NCBI GenBank assembly: GCA_023422775.1
Contig: JAFAGM010000013.1
Coordinates: forward strand, 1-64,000
Direction: 5' to 3'
Length of the DNA: 64,000 nt
Source of the DNA: Pseudomonadota bacterium
GTDB taxonomy: Bacteria; Pseudomonadota; Alphaproteobacteria; Rhizobiales; Xanthobacteraceae
In this document: piece after piece, positions 9,435 to 17,206 of the stretch
Layout: each line of letters opens with the position of its first letter
Numbering within the stretch: the stretch's first letter is position 1
Notes under the pieces: model-generated
The model's database searches: none
What the model was told of the DNA's origin: nothing
The model's input: the letters and a program-made list of their open reading frames with translations, nothing else
Translations under genes and position numbers: made by a program

Positions 9435-9590
9435 CTACAACGGCTCGTCATCGTCGCCGTGACGGTCGCGCTTCGGCGTCGCGATGTCGCCGTCCTCGTA
9501 GTCGTCGTCCTCGACGGGAACGTGCTCCGGCTTCTTCGGCTTCTCGGTGGGCTTTTTCGGAGGCTCGCCCTTCCTGCCAGTTCCGTTCAT
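9435..9590 (-). CDS. Small acidic C-tail protein of unknown function (51 aa)
   Basis: Reading the minus strand from ATG 9590 gives 51 residues starting MNGTGRKGEPPKKP, then a Lys/Pro-rich middle and an acidic tail with EDDDYEDGD and GDDDEPL. AAGGAAACAG lies directly upstream as a good ribosome site. The low-complexity Lys/Pro-then-acidic composition suggests an intrinsically disordered protein. I do not recognise a family. The competing 74-residue frame over the same bases is arginine-rich and looks like a shadow. Confidence 0.55.
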   Translation of the reverse strand: MNGTGRKGEPPKKPTEKPKKPEHVPVEDDDYEDGDIATPKRDRHGDDDEPL

Positions 9591-9757
9591 CTGTTTCCTT
9601 TTTTGCCGGCGGAATCGGCGTTTGCGCTACGTGCCGATTCGGGGTAACCGCATGATCGAAATCCGACTGCATTGGGCTGGCATTCTAGCGCCGGCCATTC
9701 GAACTTTCCTGCCCTTTTTGCGGCGTTCAGTCCAAGGGGCCCTCACACGGAGCAAGC

Positions 9758-10003
9758 ATGAAGAAGCCCCGCATCGCGGCGGACGAACCGCAGCCGCGCA
9801 AAATTCTCCGCGCCGACAAGGCGCCGACCAGCGGCTATTCGCTGGTCGTGGACGGACATTTCAAATCGCATCACGAGACGGTGGAGGCGGCCGAAGAGGC
9901 CGGCATGGCTCTGAAGAATCGATTCCAGATGCTTCAGGTGCAGGTCTACGATGCCGAAAACAAGACGCGATCGCTGATCGACTGGCCCGGGCCGGCGCAA
10001 TAG
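9758..10003 (+). CDS. Small conserved-looking hypothetical protein (81 aa)
   Basis: An 81-residue protein with a basic N-terminus (MKKPRIAADEPQPRK), a central SGYSLVVDGHFKSHHETVEAAEEAG segment and a C-terminal FQMLQVQVYDAENKTRSLIDW. The middle resembles a small alpha/beta fold with one helix. GGAGCAAGC precedes the ATG as a ribosome site. It is divergent from the 51-residue gene across a 167 bp spacer. I cannot assign a function. Confidence 0.6.
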   Translation: MKKPRIAADEPQPRKILRADKAPTSGYSLVVDGHFKSHHETVEAAEEAGMALKNRFQMLQVQVYDAENKTRSLIDWPGPAQ

Positions 10004-10029
10004 CCGTCGACGAATTCGATCGCCGGGTC

Positions 10030-10260
10030 TCAGGTTCGACGGCCACCGTTCTGTTGGCTCGCAAGCCACTCGGATAGCGCCGGCGTTTTTTTGTCCGGCG
10101 TCTTCGTCTTGGCGCGGACCTTCCTGGCCGTGACGGCGCGCGGTGGTTCAGCCGCTTCACGCGCGAGCCGCAACGCTTTCAGCCTCGCCATGTTGTCGAG
10201 CACGGCTTTGGAGGCGGCGTCGCGCTCGGCCTTGCCCTGATCACGATCCTCTTTGGTCAT
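10030..10260 (-). CDS. Small basic helical protein, paralog A
   Basis: A 76-residue, lysine/arginine/alanine-rich protein. A predicted amphipathic helix spans residues 5-40, containing RLKALRLAREAAE, followed by a basic tail (RKVRAKTKTPDKK). It shares the RL.ALRLA.EAA core and the basic K/R-A-K-T motif with the gene directly upstream at 10267-10500, and the two are separated by six bases. They look like tandem duplicates in one operon. The charge pattern could fit nucleic-acid binding, but that is speculation. Confidence 0.6.
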   Translation of the reverse strand: MTKEDRDQGKAERDAASKAVLDNMARLKALRLAREAAEPPRAVTARKVRAKTKTPDKKTPALSEWLASQQNGGRRT

Positions 10261-10266
10261 GTCAGG

Positions 10267-10500
10267 TCAGCCCCTCTTCGCGGTCTTGGCCCTGGCCCTG
10301 ACCTTCGGTTCCGGCGGGTTTTCACGGTCGGCTGCTTCCTTCGCCAGCCGCAGCGCGCGCAACCTTTCGGTCCGCTGGCGGATTGCGATATCCGCGGCTG
10401 CAATCTCGGCCATCGCCTTGATGCCCTCGATTTCCTGGTCGCGTTTGCGCTTGAGCCGAATTTCCTTCAACTCGGCCGCGCTCTTCGGCTCATCGTCCAT
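10267..10500 (-). CDS. Small basic helical protein, paralog B
   Basis: A 77-residue charged protein with a long helix (residues 8-55, ELKEIRLKRKRDQEIEGIKA and onward) containing RLRALRLAKEAAD, then a PKVRARAKTAKRG tail. It is the upstream partner of the paralog at 10030-10260. AGAGGTATAAG lies just upstream of its ATG and can serve as ribosome site. No known domain is recognised. Confidence 0.6.
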   Translation of the reverse strand: MDDEPKSAAELKEIRLKRKRDQEIEGIKAMAEIAAADIAIRQRTERLRALRLAKEAADRENPPEPKVRARAKTAKRG

Positions 10501-10613
10501 CTTATACCTCTGAAATCACGATTATATCTTCGAGCGATCTGAGGGCGGTTTACCACGGATCGGACGGCGGAGGACGTAATTTTCGGTCGAAAAAGGCTTC
10601 CTTTCGGGCCAAA

Positions 10614-11618
10614 TCAATCGCGGTGGTGAAGGACTGCTTCGTCGTCGCCCTCTTCGGAACTTGCCTGATCGAAGCTGGTGAGCCAGGCGTCCAGCGTCGT
10701 TGATGCATGCCCTTGCGATTTCATCTGCCGCAAGGCGATGCGGATGCTGGTCCGACCGTGACGGCTGGATGCGATGGATGCCGGCGGCTCGCCGGCAAGC
10801 ACTGCATCCATCACACGCTGCTTGACGGCAAACGCTTCGGCATCGCCGCACGCGATCAGCATCGCCTGAAACGCGCGATGGTGCGTGGCGTCGAACGGTC
10901 GGGCCTCGCCGAGCCCGTCGCGCGCCGGGTGCGGCGGGTAGAGGTGCGCGCATGGAACCATGCCGTCGGGCACCGGTTCGGTGGCGGGATGAGTTCGGCG
11001 GTTTCGCAAGAGCCTCGGCAGCACGTGGGTGTGCGGACCTTCCGGGCTCCTGCCTGACGGCGGCGGGATCGGCTGATAGACCTCGATGCGCCCGAGCCGG
11101 CTGATGAAGACCCGGTGCGGATTGGCCTCGAGGATCATCCCCATGACGGGATTGCCGGGTTCGAAGACATCGCGGCCAGCATGTTCGCGCAGATCGCCGG
11201 CGAGGGTGCGGTCGCCGATCCGGACACAGAAGTCCGCCTGCAGCGCGCCGAAGCCGAGATCGAACAGAACCGAATCCCGATCCTCCTCGCGGGGCGCTTC
11301 GCGATCGGGGCCGATCTCCGTCAACGCGACGCGCCGGTTCATGGCGCAGGCTTGTTTCGGCAGGCAAAGCGCGACGCGCTGACTCCATCCCGATTTGGTG
11401 AGACCCTCGGAGGCGAAGGCGCGCGTGGCGGCATCCGGTTTCAGCACGATGGCGCCGCGCGACGTCCGTGCCGAAACGGTCCCGTCCGAACGGGCGAGGT
11501 GCACCGGCTCACCCTGGTCGCGCGAGAATTCAGCGATGGCGCCGAAGGTGCCAAGGCTCCATTGCGTGTCGGGATTGGATATTTCCCGCTGCAGAAGTTC
11601 GCTGGCTGCCGCGCTCAT
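10614..11618 (-). CDS. Uncharacterised protein downstream of the B12-regulated receptor (possibly DUF6925)
   Basis: A 334-residue soluble protein starting MSAAASELLQREISN at ATG 11618. It has no signal peptide and no catalytic motif I recognise. Notable are a WSLGTFGAIAEF segment near the N-terminus, a His/Pro-rich middle (GPHTHVLPRLL, VPCAHLYPPHPARDG) and a C-terminal helix ending in acidic residues. From memory it resembles proteins labelled DUF6925; this is unverified. A TTG start at 11672 falls inside a terminator-like hairpin and is rejected. The gene sits 126 bp after the TonB receptor on the same strand, so its expression may depend on readthrough from the riboswitch transcript. Confidence 0.6.
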   Translation of the reverse strand: MSAAASELLQREISNPDTQWSLGTFGAIAEFSRDQGEPVHLARSDGTVSARTSRGAIVLKPDAATRAFASEGLTKSGWSQRVALCLPKQACAMNRRVALTEIGPDREAPREEDRDSVLFDLGFGALQADFCVRIGDRTLAGDLREHAGRDVFEPGNPVMGMILEANPHRVFISRLGRIEVYQPIPPPSGRSPEGPHTHVLPRLLRNRRTHPATEPVPDGMVPCAHLYPPHPARDGLGEARPFDATHHRAFQAMLIACGDAEAFAVKQRVMDAVLAGEPPASIASSRHGRTSIRIALRQMKSQGHASTTLDAWLTSFDQASSEEGDDEAVLHHRD

Positions 11619-11661
11619 GGCAACCCGCGAAATCGAGGCGTTCTGGACATGAAAAGAAATC

Positions 11662-11685
11662 CTCCCGGGCAAATATGACCGGGAG
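11662..11685 (-). terminator. Probable intrinsic terminator of the TonB receptor gene
   Basis: On the minus strand CTCCCGG and CCGGGAG form a 7 bp stem around a 10 nt loop, followed by GATTTCTTTTC, a U-rich tract. It lies 60 bp after the receptor stop codon and just before the next gene, so it probably ends or attenuates the riboswitch-controlled transcript. Confidence 0.55.
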
Positions 11686-11744
11686 AATATCGTGTCGTCA
11701 GGTCAGGACAAGCCGGTCCGGCGCGACCGGACCGGTCATTTCGC

Positions 11745-14000
11745 TCAGAACGTCGCGCCGGCCTTCACCAGGTAGGTCCGTCCGGGTAGCGGGTAGGCTG
11801 AAAATCGGCCGGGCGTGAATGAACTGGCGACCGCGTAGTCGTAATACTGCGCATCGAACAGGTTGTTGACGCTGACCGACCAGAAGAAGCGGTCGTAGGC
11901 GCCGCTCAGTTTCAGATCGACGGTGGCGTCCGCCGGGATGCGGCGCTGGGTGTTGGCCTGGTCGTTGTCCATGATGCGCTCGCTCCAGGCGCGCACGGTG
12001 GCATCCAGCACCAGATAGTTCTGCCAGATGTTCCAGGTCACACCGCCGCTCGCTGTGTAGCGCGACACCAGCGGCACGTCCTTGCCTTCGAACTCCCCTT
12101 CGCGAAACACGGCGCGCGTGTAGGCCAGTCCGCCGCGCAGCAGCACGCTGTCGCTGACGCGCAGCGAGGCGCTGGTCTCCGAGCCGTAGCGGCGGGTCGG
12201 GTCGAGGTTGACGTTGTAGAACAGCGCCGGGACGTAGTGGATTTCGTTCTCGAGGTCCATGCCGTAGATGCTCGATTGCATCTGGAATCCGCCGGCCTTG
12301 ACGCGGAAGCCGCCCTCGATGTCGTGCGAGGTCTGGGTCTTCAACCTGAAGTCCTGAACGGCCGGAAAGGGAGCAAACGGCAGCAGGGGTCCGGAGGACA
12401 CGCGTTCCTCGACGTTCGGCGTGCGGAACGCATGCGCGGCGCGGCCGAATACCGAGAATACGCTGTTGAAGCGATGCTCGAGACCCACGTGGAGCGCGTA
12501 GTTGGTCTCGCTGCTGTCGAGCGGGAGCGCGGCGGTCTCGAAGCCGAAGGTACCGGGCGCGTTGGGATTCAGGTGATCGCGCGCGCTGAGCCACGTGTTC
12601 TGAAGCCGGGCTCCGTAGGAGAAGTCGGTGGTCGGCAACAGGCCGATCGTATGTTGCCAGTATCCGCCCAGCGATTGCTGCGACAGGTCGTAGACGTGGA
12701 TCGGCTGCGCGCCCTTGAACAGCGGCCGGTCCGAACTGTAGGTGGCGTCGTAGTAGTCGATGCCGGTCAGGATCTGCGACGGCACCCCGAACAGCGAGTT
12801 CTTGATGCTCAGGCGTGGGGTGATCGACCAGGTCTGGAGATGAGTGTCGACGTAATTAAAGGGAATGGTCGGCAGCGGGCCGAAGAAGCCGCCCTGTGAT
12901 TTCTTGTCGCGCACGCCGCCATCCACGATCAGATCGACGCCGTCGATGATCGTCCTGGTGAAGCCGGCCGTCGCGCTGGCGCCCTGCTGGTTGCCGTAGT
13001 CGAACGGCGTGTTGGTGCCTTTGCGGTTGGTGACGAGCTGATCGAGCCCGATCGAGGGGTCGACCGTGCGACCGCCGGGGAAGCCGAGCTTCTGGTCGTC
13101 GCCGGTGACGGTGAGGAATGCCTTGAGGTCCGACGTGGTGTAGTTGAGGTTGCCGACGCCGTTCTTCTGGTCCAGCGCGTTGTTGTCGCGATAACCGTCG
13201 GACTTGATGGCGTTGCCGTAGAATGAGGTCGACCACGGCCCGTGATTGGTCGCCGCCGAGACGTTTGCAAGGCGTGTGTTGAACGAACCGACACCGGCCT
13301 CGGCGCGGAACGCCGCCGGCGGCCCGCCGACGCCGCTTTTCAGCACGATATTGATGACGCCGCCGATCGCGTTGTCGCCGTAGAGCACCGCGCCGCTGTT
13401 GCCGCGGGTGATTTCGACCCGCTCGATCGACTGGAGCGGGATGGTCGACAGGTCGACCTGTGCCATGTCGACGTCGTTGAGACGCCGGCCGTTGACCAGG
13501 ATCAGCGTGTTCGATGTCGCGAAGGCGCCGAAGCCGCGCAGGTCGACGGCAGTCTTCGCGCCGTTTGCCGTAACGCCGTACAGCGAGGTGAGCTGTACAC
13601 CGGGCACCTGCGCTAGAATGTCAGGCAGGTTGTTCGACGGCGAATTCGCGATGTCCTGCGCCGTGATCACGCTGGAGGCGGTGCCGACAATGCCGTTGAA
13701 CTGCCGGCCGCCGGTGCTGGTTCCGCCGCCGTCGGCGATCCCCGGGGATGCGCCATCGGAGGTTCCCGTGCCGGCGCCGCGCGAGGGCCGCGCGGTGCGC
13801 GCCGGGCGCGTGGTGCCGCTGCCGTCGGCCTCCAGCGGCCGGGCGCGGGTCTTGTTCGGGTCGGTGGGTGGGCTGACCTCGACCGGCGGCAGGGTCGTCG
13901 TCGGCGTTTGCGCCGAAGCGAGCGAGCTGCTCAGCGCAAGGATGCTGGTGGCGAGCAGGAGCGCGCTGCGCCGCTTCGCGATTTCGATGTTGGCAGGCAT
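11745..14000 (-). CDS. btuB: TonB-dependent outer-membrane receptor, BtuB-like
   Basis: A 751-residue receptor with a signal peptide (residues 1-30, ending ASAQ), a TonB-box-like PPVEVSPP near 40, and a low-complexity Pro/Gly/Thr linker to about 95. The plug domain spans about 100-215 (SVITAQDIANSPSNNLPDIL, VEITRGNSGAVLYGDNAIGG), followed by a beta barrel ending in aromatic Phe. The upstream cobalamin riboswitch (14120-14300, same strand) and the divergent BtuCDF-like operon indicate that it imports vitamin B12 or another corrinoid. The sequence alone would fit several siderophore or cobalamin receptors; the riboswitch makes the cobalamin role strong. Expression should fall when adenosylcobalamin is plentiful. 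Confidence 0.88.
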   Translation of the reverse strand: MPANIEIAKRRSALLLATSILALSSSLASAQTPTTTLPPVEVSPPTDPNKTRARPLEADGSGTTRPARTARPSRGAGTGTSDGASPGIADGGGTSTGGRQFNGIVGTASSVITAQDIANSPSNNLPDILAQVPGVQLTSLYGVTANGAKTAVDLRGFGAFATSNTLILVNGRRLNDVDMAQVDLSTIPLQSIERVEITRGNSGAVLYGDNAIGGVINIVLKSGVGGPPAAFRAEAGVGSFNTRLANVSAATNHGPWSTSFYGNAIKSDGYRDNNALDQKNGVGNLNYTTSDLKAFLTVTGDDQKLGFPGGRTVDPSIGLDQLVTNRKGTNTPFDYGNQQGASATAGFTRTIIDGVDLIVDGGVRDKKSQGGFFGPLPTIPFNYVDTHLQTWSITPRLSIKNSLFGVPSQILTGIDYYDATYSSDRPLFKGAQPIHVYDLSQQSLGGYWQHTIGLLPTTDFSYGARLQNTWLSARDHLNPNAPGTFGFETAALPLDSSETNYALHVGLEHRFNSVFSVFGRAAHAFRTPNVEERVSSGPLLPFAPFPAVQDFRLKTQTSHDIEGGFRVKAGGFQMQSSIYGMDLENEIHYVPALFYNVNLDPTRRYGSETSASLRVSDSVLLRGGLAYTRAVFREGEFEGKDVPLVSRYTASGGVTWNIWQNYLVLDATVRAWSERIMDNDQANTQRRIPADATVDLKLSGAYDRFFWSVSVNNLFDAQYYDYAVASSFTPGRFSAYPLPGRTYLVKAGATF

Positions 14001-14119
14001 AGTTCTGGGCCTCGGTATGACGTCAGTGGCACGTCACAGCGAACCAGTCTCACCATTCGCTTTGAGCAGCTTGGGTGAAGCAAATGCCTGTACTCCCCGA
14101 CCGACATCTTCGCGTGTGA

Positions 14120-14300
14120 CCACGGCTGACGGCAGGTCTCCTGGCTCGCGGGTCGTTACCCTTCGTCGCCTTCCCAGGACCGAGATTCCCAGTGGCGTAT
14201 GACGAAGGATTCGCCGCTTACAGTTGCGGGGGCAGCCGCGGAATTGGGGAATTCTCCCCGCACCGCATTCCCTTTTGATCCCCGAACGGGAACCGTCGGG
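14120..14300 (-). ncRNA. Cobalamin riboswitch
   Basis: Read on the minus strand, the region contains the diagnostic elements in order: GGGAATGCGGTG near 14270, CTGCCCCCGCAACTGTAAGC (about 14217-14236), GCCACTGGGA (14187-14196), GGGAAGGCG, and the B12 box GCCAGGAGACCTGCC (14131-14145). It ends about 120 bp before the receptor ATG. The direction is unambiguous, so it controls the TonB receptor and not the permease operon starting at 14447 on the other strand. Confidence 0.95.
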
Positions 14301-14446
14301 AATTATGGTTGAACTTTGTCAGAGTCCGAGTCAATCCCGCCCGGAGGCGCCTGCGATCTCACTGGACGAGTGCGCCATTTTTGCCGCATGAGCAGAGGCG
14401 CCCGGACTCATATACCGGTGCGGGCAAAGCCGTTCGAGGACGATTG

Positions 14447-15490
14447 ATGAGTGTTCAGGCCGTTACCGTGACCAGCGAGGATGCCGCGCGCCGGCGGATC
14501 GGCGCGACCGCGGCGCTTGCCGCCCTCGTGACGCTGCTGGTGCTGATCTCGCTCGGCATCGGGCCGGTGCGGCTGTCGCCGCTGACCGTTCTGGAAGCGC
14601 TGTTCGGCGGCGGCAGCGAGGTGTCGCAGGTCATCGTGCGGGAAATCCGTCTTCCGCGCACGCTGCTGGCGCTGGCGATCGGCGCCATTCTCGGCCTGTC
14701 GGGTGCCGCGCTGCAGGGATTGCTGCGCAATCCGCTGGCCTCGCCGTCGCTGTTCGGCGCGCCGCAATCGGCCGCCTTCGGCGCGGTGCTGGTGATCGCG
14801 CTCGGGCTCGCCGATGTGCGCTCCTATGCGCTCCCGGTGGCGGCAATCATCGCCGCGTTCGGCTCGGTGTTCGTGCTGCTGACGATCGCCGGCCGCAACG
14901 CAGGCCTGCTGATCCTCATTCTGTCCGGGCTGGCGATTTCGAGCTTTGCGGGTGCGGCCACGGCGCTGGTGATGAATCTCTCCAGCAACCCCTTCGTGGT
15001 GCTGGAGATCGCGTTCTGGCTGCTCGGCTCGCTGGAGGACCGCAGCTTCCAGCACGTCATGCTGGCGCTGCCGTTCATCGTCGCCGGCGCGATCATGCTG
15101 TATAGCCAGCGCCATGCCTTTCGTGCGCTGAGTTTGGGCGAAGAAACCGCGCAAAGCCTCGGCGTCGATGTCGGCCGTTTGCGGCTGTTCGTGATTTCGG
15201 GCGTCGCGCTCGGCGTCGGCGGCGCGGTCGCCGTGACAGGCACGATCGGTTTCATTGGTCTGGTGGCGCCGCATCTGATGCGGCCGTTGATCGGGCACGA
15301 TCCGGGTCGGCTGTTGGTGCCGAGCGCGCTGGCAGGCTCCGCGCTGCTGCTGGCTGCCGATATCGCGGTCCGCATCATTCCCTCGACGTCCGACATCAAG
15401 GTCGGCGTGCTGACGTCGATCATCGGCGTGCCGTTCTTCCTTTATCTGATCATGCGCGAACGCCGTGCGCTCGGCGGAGGTGTCGCATGA
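14447..15490 (+). CDS. btuC: FecCD-family ABC permease, BtuC-like
   Basis: A 347-residue membrane protein of the BtuC/FecCD family with about ten helices. Typical motifs are REIRLPRTLLALAIGA, LGLSGAALQGLLRNPLASPSLFGAP and, near the C-terminus, GTIGFIGLVAPHLMRPLIG. The ATG at 14447 follows GAGGACG; the longer in-frame start at 14309 would add an arginine-rich tail in the riboswitch region and is rejected. The last four bases overlap the ATPase start (ATGA). Position next to the riboswitch-controlled receptor supports corrinoid transport, though FecCD permeases also serve heme and siderophores. Confidence 0.85.
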   Translation: MSVQAVTVTSEDAARRRIGATAALAALVTLLVLISLGIGPVRLSPLTVLEALFGGGSEVSQVIVREIRLPRTLLALAIGAILGLSGAALQGLLRNPLASPSLFGAPQSAAFGAVLVIALGLADVRSYALPVAAIIAAFGSVFVLLTIAGRNAGLLILILSGLAISSFAGAATALVMNLSSNPFVVLEIAFWLLGSLEDRSFQHVMLALPFIVAGAIMLYSQRHAFRALSLGEETAQSLGVDVGRLRLFVISGVALGVGGAVAVTGTIGFIGLVAPHLMRPLIGHDPGRLLVPSALAGSALLLAADIAVRIIPSTSDIKVGVLTSIIGVPFFLYLIMRERRALGGGVA

Positions 15491-16269
15491 GCGAGGCAGC
15501 TCTCCTGAAAGCACGCAGCCTCGGCGTGACGCTGTCCGGCCGCGTGGTGCTGAAGGATGTTTCGCTGGCGCTGTCGGCGGGTCACCTGGTGGCGCTGGTC
15601 GGGCCGAACGGCGCCGGCAAGACCACGCTGCTGCGGTCGCTGGCCGGCCTGATCCCTCACCAGGGCGAGATCGAGATCGGTGGCGAGGCGTTGTCCGCGC
15701 TGCCGCTGCGCGACCGTGCAAAACGTTTCGGCTATCTGCCGCAGGGGCATGTCGTACACTGGCCGCTGCCGGCGCGCGATATCGTGGCGCTCGGCCGCTA
15801 TCCGCATGGCGCGACCGATCCGGCGCGGCTGTCGCCCGGGGATGCGGAGGCGGTGCTGCGCGCGATGCAGGCGGTGGACGTGGTGCAATTCAGCGAGCGC
15901 CGCGTCACCGAACTGTCGGGCGGCGAGCGCAGCCGCGTCGCGCTGGCCCGCGTGCTGGCGGTGGAGGCGCCGGTCATCCTGGCCGACGAGCCGACCGCCT
16001 CGCTCGACCCGCGGCACCAGATCGACGTCATGAAGAATCTTCGTACCACCGCCGACAGCGGCGTGCTCGTCATCGTGGTGACGCACGATCTCGGGCTTGC
16101 GGCGCGATTTGCCGACCATGTGCTGGTGCTGCGCGAGGGCCGTCTGGTGTCGCAGGGCGCGCCGATGGTGGCGCTGTCCGAGCAGGTGATGGCGGACGTG
16201 TTCCGGATCAGCGCATACCGCGCGGAATATCAGCGCGAGACCGTGATCGTGCCGTGGACGGACCTCTGA
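15487..16269 (+). CDS. btuD: ABC ATPase, BtuD-like
   Basis: A 260-residue ATPase. Motifs visible are Walker A GPNGAGKT (about residues 39-46), Q-loop YLPQ, signature LSGGERSRVALARVL, Walker B VILADEPTASLD and switch histidine VVTHDLGLAARFAD. It is translationally coupled on both sides: ATGA overlap with the permease and TGATG overlap with the binding protein. It energises the FecCD-type importer. Confidence 0.87.
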   Translation: MSEAALLKARSLGVTLSGRVVLKDVSLALSAGHLVALVGPNGAGKTTLLRSLAGLIPHQGEIEIGGEALSALPLRDRAKRFGYLPQGHVVHWPLPARDIVALGRYPHGATDPARLSPGDAEAVLRAMQAVDVVQFSERRVTELSGGERSRVALARVLAVEAPVILADEPTASLDPRHQIDVMKNLRTTADSGVLVIVVTHDLGLAARFADHVLVLREGRLVSQGAPMVALSEQVMADVFRISAYRAEYQRETVIVPWTDL

Positions 16270-17105
16270 TGCGGTGGCGGTCCGCAGCCCTGGTGGCGAT
16301 CGCGCTGGCGATGCCGGCTAGCGCTGCGTGCGCAGCGGGCCTGCCGCGCATGGTGTCGATGAACGTCTGCACCGATCAACTGCTGCTGACGCTGGCCGAC
16401 CCCGAGCAGATCATCGGCCTGAGCCGTTTCTCGCGCGACGGCTGGCAATCGATGTCGGCCCGCGACATGAAGCGCTATCCGGTGTTGTCAGGTGGGGCCG
16501 AGGATGTGCTGCTGGCAAAGCCCGACATCGTCGTTGCGAGCCTGTTCGACAAGCGTTCGACGCGGGAACTGCTGAAGGCCAAGGGGCTTCATCTGGCCGA
16601 ACTCGCCGTGCCGCGAAACCTTGCCGAGGCCCGAGCGCAGATCCGCGAGGCCGGCGACATCACCGGCCACCCCGATCGCGCAGCCGCCGAAATCGCGCGG
16701 CTCGACGCGGCGCTGGCGCGCGCGAAGGCCGCAGCCAGCGAGCGGCATTATCGCGTGTTGCCGTTGTCGCGGCGCGGCTGGGTTGCGGGCAGCGACAGTT
16801 TTGTCGGCTCGCTGCTTACCGAGACCGGGCTGTTGAATGCGGCCGGTGATCTCGGATTCACCTATGGCGGATTTGCCTCGCTGGAGGCCATCGTCAGCCT
16901 GCGGCCGGACTTCATCGTGGTCTCCCGGGCCGGCGATCATGCCGGCGATGAGGGCCAGGCGTTCCTGCTGCATCCGGCGCTGGAGCGGTTCTATCCGCCG
17001 GCGAAACGCATCGTGATTCCCGAGCGCATGACCGAATGCGGCGGCGTGATGCTGGCGGATGCGCTGGACGCACTGACCGCGGAATTGAAGCGGGTGGGGC
17101 GGTAA
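16269..17105 (+). CDS. btuF: Periplasmic corrinoid/iron-type binding protein, BtuF-like
   Basis: A 278-residue secreted protein with a signal peptide (MRWRSAALVAIALAMPASA) and a BtuF/FhuD-like fold. The mature protein opens PRMVSMNVCTDQLLLTLA, the equivalent of the family's first strand and helix, and a later ASLEAIVSLRPDFIVVS motif starts the second lobe. ATG 16269 overlaps the ATPase stop. The longer frame opening at 15465 is a shadow of the ATPase until this point. As third gene of the operon it completes a class II importer; ligand assignment rests on the neighbouring riboswitch-receptor unit. Confidence 0.82.
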   Translation: MRWRSAALVAIALAMPASAACAAGLPRMVSMNVCTDQLLLTLADPEQIIGLSRFSRDGWQSMSARDMKRYPVLSGGAEDVLLAKPDIVVASLFDKRSTRELLKAKGLHLAELAVPRNLAEARAQIREAGDITGHPDRAAAEIARLDAALARAKAAASERHYRVLPLSRRGWVAGSDSFVGSLLTETGLLNAAGDLGFTYGGFASLEAIVSLRPDFIVVSRAGDHAGDEGQAFLLHPALERFYPPAKRIVIPERMTECGGVMLADALDALTAELKRVGR

Positions 17106-17115
17106 GCGGTCGCTC

Positions 17116-17199
17116 CGTCATTGCGAGCGAAGCGAAGCAATCCACCTTGCAGCAAAAGAAAGAATGGATTGCTTCGTCGCTTTGCTCCTCGCAATGACG
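17116..17199. repeat. REP-A palindromic repeat, copy 2
   Basis: CGTCATTGCGAGCGAAGCG at the left and the complementary CTCCTCGCAATGACG at the right, with a variable centre. It lies between convergent genes and may help terminate both transcripts. Confidence 0.88.
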
Positions 17200-17206
17200 G
17201 CGAAAC

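Noticed and set aside
14300..14446. Second cobalamin riboswitch for the permease operon
   Set aside because: No GCCACTG or B12-box sequence on the plus strand and too little space.
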